Part shown: positions 16,563 to 24,201 of the stretch, piece by piece
Numbering within the stretch: the stretch's first letter is position 1
How the letters are laid out: the number at the start of each line of letters is the position of its first letter
Source: G020354785 sp964534745
GTDB lineage: Bacteria; Bacteroidota; Bacteroidia; Bacteroidales; UBA10428
Direction of reading: 5' to 3'
DNA length: 64,000 bases
Assembly: GCA_964534745.1 (NCBI GenBank)
Contig: CAZHQW010000009.1
Coordinates: 1-64,000, forward strand
Made by a program: the position numbers and the translations under genes
The notes under the pieces: model-generated
What the model saw: the letters and a program-made list of their open reading frames with translations, nothing else
Told to the model about the DNA's origin: nothing
Database searches by the model: none

Positions 16563-19376
16563 ATGAGAACACGTTTGTTTTTTTTCTTTGTATTAGCCTT
16601 AATACCAATACTGGACCGGTGTTCCGGAGGTAATAAAATGATTGAACCCATTAAAAATGGGATACAGCTTGAAACAAAAGAATTAAACCTGAAGGTCCGG
16701 TTTTATGCTGACAACATTGTGCGCGTCGTCAAATGGCTTCCCGGGGGAACGCCCGAGAAACTCAGCCTTTCTGTTATTCATGACAGCCTGCCTGGTCTGG
16801 ATATCAGTATAAAGGAAAAGTCAGGGTACATAATTATCAGCAGCAGCAAAATAATAGTACGCATAGCAAAAAATAGCGGCAGAATAGAGTTCTTTGACAG
16901 TAATAATGAAATAATCCTTAATGAACAGGATAAACCTTCATTCACAGAGGTCGAAATTAATGAAGATAAGTCTTACAATGTGGAGCAGAAGTTCAGGCTG
17001 ACACCCGATGAAGGAATTTACGGACTGGGACAACATCAGGATGGCTATATGAATTACAGGGGATGCACCGTAAACCTGGTACAGACAAATACCGATGCGG
17101 TAAATCCCTTTATTATATCTACACGAAAATACGGAATATTATGGGACAATTACTCCAGGACAGTTTTTAAGGATGATAAGGAAACTTCGATATGGTCGGA
17201 GATGGGGGATAATATTGACTATTACTTTATTTACGGCAGTACCATGGATGATGTTATTGCGGGATACAGGGAACTAACCGGACAGGTGCCGATGTATGGC
17301 AGGTGGGCATATGGTTACTGGCAGAGCAAGGAGCATTATAAAGATCGTAATGAACTGCTGGGTGTTGTTGAAGAGTACCGCAGGCGCAGGATACCTGTTG
17401 ATAATATTGTACAGGACTGGAACTACTGGGATGGCAATGAAAACTGGAGCCAGATGTTTTTTGATCCAAAGAAATACCCTGAACCAGCAGATATGATCCG
17501 CAGAATACATGATCTAAATTTTCATATTATGATCTCAATATGGCCGGGACTTGGTCCGAATACCCTTATATACAAAGATATGGAGCAGAGGGACTACCTT
17601 TTTAACACCACGGGATGGGCAGGGTTTAAATATTTTGATGCATTTATCCCCGAAGCCAATGATCTGTACTGGGAATACATGAAAAAAGGGCTGTACTCAA
17701 CAGGTATTGATGCCTGGTGGATCGATTCCACTGAGCCTGATATCGTTAATGCCACAACAAAGGAAGCCGAAGAATATGAAATGAAGAAGGTGGGAAGAAA
17801 TCACCTGGGTTCCTGGGCAAGGTATTTAAATGCTTATTCCCTTGTAATGATGGATAAGCTTTATGAGAACCAGCGCAAGGAGACTGATCAGAAACGTGTG
17901 TACATGCTTACGCGTTCTGCCTTTGCAGGCCAGCAGCGTTCGGCCGCCACTACGTGGTCAGGTGATATAGGGGCAAGCTGGGATATTTACAGGAAGCAGA
18001 TAACTGCCGGCATAAATTTCTGCATGTCGGGCATACCTTACTGGACATTTGATATTGGGGCTTTTGTTCTGGGCGCCTATGGCGGAGTATTCTCCAACGG
18101 GGGCAAGGATCCCGCTTACCAGGAGCTGTATGCACGCATGTTTCAGTTTGGTGCTTTTTGTCCGATATTCAGGGCGCATGGCTCGGAGACACCTCGTGAA
18201 ATATGGGAATTTGGTGAGTTCTCGGATGAGATGATAAAATTCGACAATCTGAGGTACCGCCTGCTTCCCTATATTTATTCGCTTGCCTGGCAGGTTACAA
18301 GCAAGGGTTATACCATTATGCGCGGACTGCCGATGGATTTTTGTAAAGATGAAGAAGCAAGGTCCGTGGATGACCAGTATATGTTCGGCCCTTCAATAAT
18401 GGTTTGTCCGGTCACGGAATATATGATCCACAGGCCGCCGGAGAACAGCATACTTGTTTCTCCCGAACATTTCAGGACCAAAGACGGCAGGCAGGGTTTG
18501 CTTGCCAGGTATTATAAGGACCCTGAGTACAAAACAATGTATTTCGAAGAGGTTGTGCCAAATATTGACTATTTGTGGTATACGGGGCGCCCTGATTATG
18601 TGACTGATTCGTGCTATTCAATACGATGGGAGGGTAAGCTTATTCCTGCACAAACGGGCAAATACCAGTTTCATGTCAAATGCTATGATGCAAAGCGTAT
18701 ATTTATTGACGGCAGAGAGCTTCCGTACATTTATACAAGTGTTGAACAATATACTGATTATATTGAACTTGAAGCGGGCAGGGGATATGATTTTGTAATG
18801 GAAACCGAGAACAGGTCAACGGGAGCATCAAAAATTAAGCTCTACTGGAAGACTCCCGAATTATTCAAAAAAGAAGCAACTGCTGAGAAGAGGAAGAAAA
18901 CAAAAGAGGTGTATCTTCCGGCTCATAGTAAGTGGACTGACTTCTGGACCGGCAGGACTTATACGGGAGGAAAGACAATTAGTGCAGATGCACCTATTGA
19001 TAAGATTCCTTTGTTAGTCAGGGCAGGTTCAATTATTCCCATGGGACCGTTCCTGCAATATTCTACGGAAAGGCCGGCCGATACTATTGAAATACGCATT
19101 TATCCCGGGGCTGACGGTATTTTTACCCTTTATGAAGATGAAAATGATAATTACAATTATGAAAAGGGCTACTATGCGACTATTGATTTTCAGTGGGATG
19201 ATGCAAAAAAGCAGCTTACTGTCGCAGAGCGCGAGGGCTCATTTCCGGGAATGCTGGAAAAGAGGCTGTTCCAGCTAGTGCTCGTCAGGGAGAACCACGG
19301 AACGGGTATTGATATAACATTAAAACCTGATAAGACAATTACTTACGACGGTAACAGGCAGATTATTCAGTTATAA
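16563..19376 (+). CDS. Glycoside hydrolase family 31 (alpha-xylosidase-like) with PA14 insertion
   Basis: 937 residues. N-terminal beta sandwich (about 35-235), catalytic barrel (about 240-580) with nucleophile Asp388 in WWIDSTEPD and acid/base Asp468 in WSGDIGAS, then C-terminal sandwiches. A PA14-type carbohydrate-binding module (about 643-765; GLLARYYKDPE, GKYQFHVKCYDAKRIFIDG) is inserted between the first and second halves of the C-terminal region. The WxDxxEPD pattern fits alpha-xylosidases acting on xyloglucan oligosaccharides, but alpha-glucosidase activity cannot be excluded. The leader ends LDRCSGGNK; it may be a lipoprotein signal, though LDRC is a poor lipobox. It could be co-transcribed with the lactonase gene (103-base spacer). 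Confidence 0.9.
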   Translation: MRTRLFFFFVLALIPILDRCSGGNKMIEPIKNGIQLETKELNLKVRFYADNIVRVVKWLPGGTPEKLSLSVIHDSLPGLDISIKEKSGYIIISSSKIIVRIAKNSGRIEFFDSNNEIILNEQDKPSFTEVEINEDKSYNVEQKFRLTPDEGIYGLGQHQDGYMNYRGCTVNLVQTNTDAVNPFIISTRKYGILWDNYSRTVFKDDKETSIWSEMGDNIDYYFIYGSTMDDVIAGYRELTGQVPMYGRWAYGYWQSKEHYKDRNELLGVVEEYRRRRIPVDNIVQDWNYWDGNENWSQMFFDPKKYPEPADMIRRIHDLNFHIMISIWPGLGPNTLIYKDMEQRDYLFNTTGWAGFKYFDAFIPEANDLYWEYMKKGLYSTGIDAWWIDSTEPDIVNATTKEAEEYEMKKVGRNHLGSWARYLNAYSLVMMDKLYENQRKETDQKRVYMLTRSAFAGQQRSAATTWSGDIGASWDIYRKQITAGINFCMSGIPYWTFDIGAFVLGAYGGVFSNGGKDPAYQELYARMFQFGAFCPIFRAHGSETPREIWEFGEFSDEMIKFDNLRYRLLPYIYSLAWQVTSKGYTIMRGLPMDFCKDEEARSVDDQYMFGPSIMVCPVTEYMIHRPPENSILVSPEHFRTKDGRQGLLARYYKDPEYKTMYFEEVVPNIDYLWYTGRPDYVTDSCYSIRWEGKLIPAQTGKYQFHVKCYDAKRIFIDGRELPYIYTSVEQYTDYIELEAGRGYDFVMETENRSTGASKIKLYWKTPELFKKEATAEKRKKTKEVYLPAHSKWTDFWTGRTYTGGKTISADAPIDKIPLLVRAGSIIPMGPFLQYSTERPADTIEIRIYPGADGIFTLYEDENDNYNYEKGYYATIDFQWDDAKKQLTVAEREGSFPGMLEKRLFQLVLVRENHGTGIDITLKPDKTITYDGNRQIIQL

Positions 19377-19394
19377 GCAAAAAAAGGAATACTT

Positions 19395-19742
19395 TTACCT
19401 TAAATATTGTATGATATTTATAATGTTATTGGTAATGATATATACGGCATACAATCCACCCATTATTATTCCGATAATTTTGAGGATTTTATTTCTGAGG
19501 GCAATACCCAGAATAACGGGACCGGCGGCCCATATTATGTTTAATAAAAAGTACAGGTATCTGGCTGCAGAATCATACCATCCCGGATATAATTTATTTA
19601 ACAGGAAGGTCACCAGGCTATAAAAGAGCATATATGCAATAACAATAAATACTAACATGTCTGACACTGTGCTGCCGCCATTTTGTCCGGTATATGTCGG
19701 AGGTGTTGGGGGCTTGCTATTCATGGTATTTGTTGATTCCAT
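19395..19742 (-). CDS. Small membrane protein, downstream copy of a tandem pair
   Basis: 115 residues with a proline-rich cytoplasmic-looking N-terminus (MESTNTM, then PPTPPTYTG) and three hydrophobic stretches at about 28-46, 60-80 and 85-108. I recognise no family. It is a clear paralogue of the next gene: both begin MESTNTM, share SD(M/I)L..IVIAYMLF, AAGP(V/L)(I/L)LG and R(N)K/T(I/L)LKIIGII. A 28-base identical segment over the start region marks the duplication. Confidence 0.65.
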   Translation of the reverse strand: MESTNTMNSKPPTPPTYTGQNGGSTVSDMLVFIVIAYMLFYSLVTFLLNKLYPGWYDSAARYLYFLLNIIWAAGPVILGIALRNKILKIIGIIMGGLYAVYIITNNIINIIQYLR

Positions 19743-19749
19743 AGTTTGT
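19722..19749. repeat. 28-base direct repeat, copy 1 (start of small membrane protein gene)
   Basis: Identical to 20088-20115. It spans the start codon, the MESTNTM codons and seven bases upstream of the ATG. Together with weaker similarity inside the two genes it shows a tandem gene duplication of about 366 bases. Confidence 0.9.
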
Positions 19750-19784
19750 GTTTTAAGTCTGTATTAATTTCAATAATTTATATT

Positions 19785-20108
19785 TTAAAAATGTTTTATA
19801 AACGCTATTAATTGCGTTATACTAGTTAAAACTGCATATATTGCATAAAGAGCACCTATTATTATACCGATAATTTTAAGGGTTCTGTTTCTGATGGCAA
19901 AACCGAGTACAAGGGGACCTGCAGCTGCAATTATTCCAAAAGCAGTATAAATATACCTCATGATTGAATGATTCCACCAACCTCCAGAGATTATATTTAT
20001 AAGAAAAATCACCAGGGCATGAAAGAGCATATATGCAATAACTATTAATATTAATATGTCAGAAGTTGTGGTTCCATAACTTCTTTCCATGGTATTTGTT
20101 GATTCCAT
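19785..20108 (-). CDS. Small membrane protein, upstream copy of a tandem pair
   Basis: 107 residues with hydrophobic segments at about 17-37, 48-69 and 75-98. It shares the MESTNTM start, the IVIAYMLF helix, the AAGPLVLGFAIRN loop and the LKIIGIIIGALYAIY helix with the following gene. Family unknown to me; the topology would suit a small integral inner-membrane protein. It stands 42 bases upstream of its copy on the same strand. Confidence 0.65.
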   Translation of the reverse strand: MESTNTMERSYGTTTSDILILIVIAYMLFHALVIFLINIISGGWWNHSIMRYIYTAFGIIAAAGPLVLGFAIRNRTLKIIGIIIGALYAIYAVLTSITQLIAFIKHF

Positions 20109-20115
20109 AGTTTGT
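20088..20115. repeat. 28-base direct repeat, copy 2 (start of paralogous gene)
   Basis: Identical to 19722-19749, again covering the start codon, the MESTNTM codons and seven upstream bases. Part of the tandem duplication. Confidence 0.9.
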
Positions 20116-20193
20116 TTTTAGGATTTATATTAAAGTAATTTTTTATTAGAGTCCGGAGTTTCAAAATAGCATTTTTTTTCCATTATTTCCAAA

Positions 20194-20982
20194 TTATTTG
20201 TAAGCCATGGCCCTGTTCCAGTAGAAATAGGTGCTTGCATCTTCCATGCTAACAAAATCTTTTAATTCGCTAATGGCGTCCTTTATTTTTTCTTCGGTTA
20301 AAAGGTTATGGTCAATCAGTTTTTTTTGCGCTCCTTCAATATTTCCAATAAGATTTTCAATCCATGGTCTGAATGTTTTAAGGTCATAATAATGAAATTC
20401 AGGTGCAGGTGACAATTCTATTTTTTTAAAGTTACTTTTTTTCAGCAATGAATATATTTTTTTCCCGATAAGTGCATCACCTCCCAGCTCATACTGAAGG
20501 AGAGCGAATTTTTGCCATGCTTTCTTAAAATGAGGGCACTCCGGATACATTTCTATTGCAAGGATATTGTTCTCCTGGACAAATACCCTTCCTCCCTTTA
20601 TCAATACACGCCATACTTCATTAAGCACCTTAATGGGATTGGCGACATGTTCAAGGATATAGCGGCAATATACAATATCGAAAGATTCATCTTTGAAGGG
20701 CATTTTATGGGCATCACCCTTTACAAAGGTAAGGTTCGGCAATGTAGAAGGGCATTTTTTCAGCTGGTCAGCCGATTTTTCGAGTCCGGTCACATGCCCG
20801 CCCGGTATTTTCTTTGCTACCTCCGCTGCCAGTAGTCCGAGTCCGCTCCCAACCTCAAGAACCCTGTCTGCCGGACGGAGACTGAGAAAATTAATGAAGG
20901 ATTTATTGGTCATACTGTTGAGTGTGGCCAGGCGATCCTGTTCTCCTCCATCTGTTCCGTGTATGTAAATATTCTTACCCAT
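20194..20982 (-). CDS. Class I SAM-dependent methyltransferase (UbiE/Methyltransf_11 type)
   Basis: 262 residues. Motif I DRVLEVGSGLGLL at about 40-52, an acidic loop GHVTGLEKS, motif II/post-II DESFDIVYCRYILEHV and motif III LIKGGRVFVQEN identify a Rossmann methyltransferase close to the UbiE-like group. The N-terminal HGTDGGEQDRL is a conserved lead seen in this subgroup. The substrate is not readable. Located 11 bases after the MutS-like gene stop on the same strand, so probably in one transcript with the next two upstream genes. Confidence 0.85.
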   Translation of the reverse strand: MGKNIYIHGTDGGEQDRLATLNSMTNKSFINFLSLRPADRVLEVGSGLGLLAAEVAKKIPGGHVTGLEKSADQLKKCPSTLPNLTFVKGDAHKMPFKDESFDIVYCRYILEHVANPIKVLNEVWRVLIKGGRVFVQENNILAIEMYPECPHFKKAWQKFALLQYELGGDALIGKKIYSLLKKSNFKKIELSPAPEFHYYDLKTFRPWIENLIGNIEGAQKKLIDHNLLTEEKIKDAISELKDFVSMEDASTYFYWNRAMAYK

Positions 20983-20993
20983 TTAACATAATA

Positions 20994-22781
20994 TTATTTA
21001 AGTATTCCCATCTGCTTCATTAATAATGTGGCATTCATCTTCCTGGTAATCCCGTCTGTGAGTTTATAGTCGAACAGAATTTCTGAACCATCAATTTCTA
21101 CTTCAAAGCATTTATTTTTTATGTTTGTTGGGAATCTTTTTTCATATTTTGCCAGTTCAAGGTCGTGGGTTGCTATGACTCCTGTTCCACCCAGTTTAAT
21201 AAGTTTTTCCAGTATTGACTTTGAGCCTTTTTGTTTATCGGCAGAATTGGTGCCTTTAAGAATTTCATCAAGGAGAATAAAAATATTTTCTTTACTGTCA
21301 AGTTTTTCCATTAACTCTTTAAGGCGTTTCAGCTCTGCATAAAAGTAGGATTCATGTTTTTGAAGTGAATCGCTGGTCCGCATGCTCGTGAAAAGGCCGG
21401 TGACTTTAAATCTGAATTTTGCTGCACATACGGGGGCTCCGCACATTGCAAGCACAAGGTTGATACCAATGGTCCTGAGAAATGTGCTTTTGCCGGCCAT
21501 GTTGGCTCCTGTAATAATTACAAACTCCCGGTCTGTCATTATTGAGAAATCGTTTGTTACTCTTTCGCGGGAATTTATTAAAGGATGGCCGATGTCCAGG
21601 GCGTCTATAATTATGCCGGTTTCAGGTGAAGGGAATATATGGTCAGGGAAGTTAAAATGATGATTTGCAAGGCTTGACAGTGCATCAAACTCAGCAAGGA
21701 CATCAAACCATTCCGGTATCTTATCAATGTACTCAAGTTTCCATTTTTCCAGGCGTATGATACACTGGATATCCCACAGCAGCATTCCGTTAAGTATTAC
21801 TCCTGCGAGCATATTGAGGCGGTTATCAAATGCTGAGACAATAGCTGCCAGCTTTTTAATGCTAGCATAGGCAGAAATATTACCTTTACCGAGTTTATTA
21901 CGGAGCATGAGCAATATTTCAGATTTGAATTTTTCATTTTCAATACATGCAAATAACCTGTTAAGTTTTAGCAGCATACCGAGCCTTTTACCTAAAGTGG
22001 AGTGTGCCGCATTGTTATATCTAAGCCTTAATACGGTTATTAAAAGCTGGCACAGAAACAGGAGGATAAATATATTAATGAACAAGGGAATAAAAATGCC
22101 TGCAATAATTGCTGAAACCGTAAACAGGGGCAGAAGCAGGACGAGTATTTTGAAAATGACTTTTCTGCTGTAATAGGGGCGATCAAACAGCCATTCATTT
22201 ATCTTGTTCATATCATCTTCAGACTCACTGTATTGTTTTCCTGTAGCTAAAAAATCCTGCCTGCAGTCTGTCATGGCTGACAGTTCTTTAACAGACTCCT
22301 GCCTTCTGATAATATTATCGCCGTTCTTCTCAGGGGTACTGAGCCAAAGGGCCAGTCTATCACTACCGGTCCTTGTGGATGTCCTGTTAATGAACTGGAA
22401 AAGGGAACCTTCGCCAAAAATATCAAGATCATAGCTATATGTATGCGAGGTGCTTATATATTCATTGCCACTCCCAAACTGGTCGTATCTGTAGTTGAGG
22501 GCATTTATTTCATTATTGTTTATTTCTATCAGGCTTTTAATATGATTTTTTGTTTTATTGATTTTTATGAATCTTATGACCTGAAGTCCGAATCCAACAA
22601 GCAAGAGAATACAGGCAGATACTGCCAGTATTATTGAAAATTTAAGAATATAAATAAGTACGGCTATTGCCATTGTAAAAGTAAGGAGCCTTGTAAAAGA
22701 CAATAAGTTTATAGCTTTATTGGCTGAGGCAAGTCTGTTTTCCAGCAATTTTATCCTTTCCTTATAGAATATTTCTTTCAT
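20994..22781 (-). CDS. Membrane-anchored MutS-like ATPase
   Basis: About 595 residues from the ATG at 22781; another ATG at 22796 would also clear the upstream stop, and longer starts would overlap the previous gene. Two N-terminal hydrophobic pairs (about residues 28-75 and 185-235) suggest membrane anchoring. The C-terminal half is a MutS-family ABC ATPase: Walker A TGANMAGKST, the signature stretch MRTSDSLQKHESYFYAEL, Walker B IFILLDEILKGT and GVIATHDLELA. The mismatch-recognition domain I of true MutS is missing, so this belongs to the Bacteroidetes MutS-like membrane ATPases of unknown role and not to mismatch repair proper. Confidence 0.85.
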   Translation of the reverse strand: MKEIFYKERIKLLENRLASANKAINLLSFTRLLTFTMAIAVLIYILKFSIILAVSACILLLVGFGLQVIRFIKINKTKNHIKSLIEINNNEINALNYRYDQFGSGNEYISTSHTYSYDLDIFGEGSLFQFINRTSTRTGSDRLALWLSTPEKNGDNIIRRQESVKELSAMTDCRQDFLATGKQYSESEDDMNKINEWLFDRPYYSRKVIFKILVLLLPLFTVSAIIAGIFIPLFINIFILLFLCQLLITVLRLRYNNAAHSTLGKRLGMLLKLNRLFACIENEKFKSEILLMLRNKLGKGNISAYASIKKLAAIVSAFDNRLNMLAGVILNGMLLWDIQCIIRLEKWKLEYIDKIPEWFDVLAEFDALSSLANHHFNFPDHIFPSPETGIIIDALDIGHPLINSRERVTNDFSIMTDREFVIITGANMAGKSTFLRTIGINLVLAMCGAPVCAAKFRFKVTGLFTSMRTSDSLQKHESYFYAELKRLKELMEKLDSKENIFILLDEILKGTNSADKQKGSKSILEKLIKLGGTGVIATHDLELAKYEKRFPTNIKNKCFEVEIDGSEILFDYKLTDGITRKMNATLLMKQMGILK

Positions 22782-22800
22782 TGTCCTGATATGCATGTAT

Positions 22801-23577
22801 TTATAGTTCCAATGCGACCACATTAAATACAACTCTTTTGCCAGGGTAGTAGCTTCCTGAAGAGTCAAAATGCCACTTCCACCTTTTTTCATTTTTTGCC
22901 GGCGGCAGTTCTGTCAGTATAAGCTCTTTCCTGGAGCTTAATGTTCCGTCTGGATTATATATTTCTTCTTCATAATCAGTAATCAGGCATGACCTGTCCG
23001 GTACCAGCGAATCGATATGCAACTTCTGAACCTTCTTCCTGAGGCAATTTAGCTCACTGTCGTCATAGATCCTGAATTTTTTTAAATAATCGGCGAGTAA
23101 CATATCGAGCTGGTTCAGTATGTTAAGTGAAATTATGCAATCTGCTTTCTGCAATAGTTCCAGGCCCTGTAATTCTATTTTAGCGGGGTCTCTCTTGATG
23201 CTGGTTTTTTTATGTTCTTTGACGAGGTTGAATACTTCTGATATTCCTCCCCCGGAGATGTCGGCCACAACCAGTTCCATATTATTAAATCTCCTGATCT
23301 TATGTTTAATCTGAGGGGGATGGTTTATATCAAGAAGCATCACTCTTTTCACATTTTCTTCCAGGTATGTAACAGGCGCGTCCAGGAGCCATCCGCTGCC
23401 CATGATTGCCACAGATTCGGGTTTTCTGCCACTAAGGAAGTTAATAATGTAGTCTTTTGTGTTTGCAAGGTGATTATCCCACGCTCCTTCCTCGTTGATA
23501 TATCTTTTTATAATACCTTTCTGATCAGAGAAGTAATTCATCCTGCGTAATATGTTCTTTGATATAAAATTGCTCAT
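22801..23577 (-). CDS. Conserved protein with Rossmann/methyltransferase-like fold
   Basis: 258 residues. SVAIMGSGWLLDAPVTYL (about 55-72) followed by VKRVMLLDINHPP and NMELVVADISGG reads like the glycine loop and acidic strand of a SAM-binding Rossmann domain. ADCIISLNILNQLDMLL corresponds to the post-II region, and the end CLITDYEEEIY is motif III-like. I do not recognise a named family. It is immediately upstream of the MutS-like ATPase with only a few bases between, so the two probably form an operon. Confidence 0.6.
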   Translation of the reverse strand: MSNFISKNILRRMNYFSDQKGIIKRYINEEGAWDNHLANTKDYIINFLSGRKPESVAIMGSGWLLDAPVTYLEENVKRVMLLDINHPPQIKHKIRRFNNMELVVADISGGGISEVFNLVKEHKKTSIKRDPAKIELQGLELLQKADCIISLNILNQLDMLLADYLKKFRIYDDSELNCLRKKVQKLHIDSLVPDRSCLITDYEEEIYNPDGTLSSRKELILTELPPAKNEKRWKWHFDSSGSYYPGKRVVFNVVALEL

Positions 23578-23661
23578 GGCATAAACAGATGTGAAAAGGG
23601 GAGAGGCTGAAAGATACTATTAAAATATAAAAATATAGAAAACAGATAGTTTAATAATAAA

Positions 23662-24129
23662 CTACTTGTGAGTGTAAGTTTCGGTCCAGTTATAATTATT
23701 GCCTAATGTATCTGTAATCATGCTGGAGACTTTTAATGTTTGTTTGGTCAGTTCCAGAATCTCATATTCAGCCCAATAATAATAATAGGGTTCTATAACC
23801 ATTGTCGTTCCATTCGAACTTAATGTCCATCTCCCATTTTCCAGAATTGAAGGATCTGCAGGATCACACTTTTGGGCTCCGTCTTCTTTTGTGTAATTTC
23901 CACTTTCATCAAAGTTCCATAAATTATCTTTCCAGCAGGGTGAAAGGATAGCGTAATAGTCGCTAATTGATCCCACGCCCTCAAAAAAATATGGGGGGTC
24001 AATAACACTTGCAGACAATACCCAGGGAGCACGGCATAATAGTTCGGTGTTTGTTAATTCTTCTTCTTTCTTGCACGAAAAGAGAAAAACTATATTAATA
24101 GCAGTAACTAACAGTACTAATTTCTTCAT
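23662..24129 (-). CDS. Lipocalin-like lipoprotein
   Basis: 155 residues with a signal peptidase II leader: hydrophobic residues 4-16 and lipobox FLFSC with Cys19, followed by KKEEE. The body has the pattern of short lipocalin-like Bacteroidetes lipoproteins: APWVLSAS at the N-side, WNFDESGNYTKEDG, then GRWTLSSNGTTMVI and EILELTKQTLKVS. Such proteins are periplasmic or surface lipoproteins of unknown ligand. It stands alone between the MutS-like operon and the MBOAT gene on the same strand. Confidence 0.72.
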   Translation of the reverse strand: MKKLVLLVTAINIVFLFSCKKEEELTNTELLCRAPWVLSASVIDPPYFFEGVGSISDYYAILSPCWKDNLWNFDESGNYTKEDGAQKCDPADPSILENGRWTLSSNGTTMVIEPYYYYWAEYEILELTKQTLKVSSMITDTLGNNYNWTETYTHK

Positions 24130-24201
24130 TCTTCAGGGTTTAATTTTTAAGTAAAGATATAAATTTTTTAAAATGTGGGTATTATTGAAAATGTAATTTT
24201 A

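Noticed and set aside
20994..22781. Canonical mismatch repair protein MutS
   Set aside because: It is too short, has membrane helices at the N-terminus and lacks the mismatch-binding domain with its Phe-x-Glu motif.
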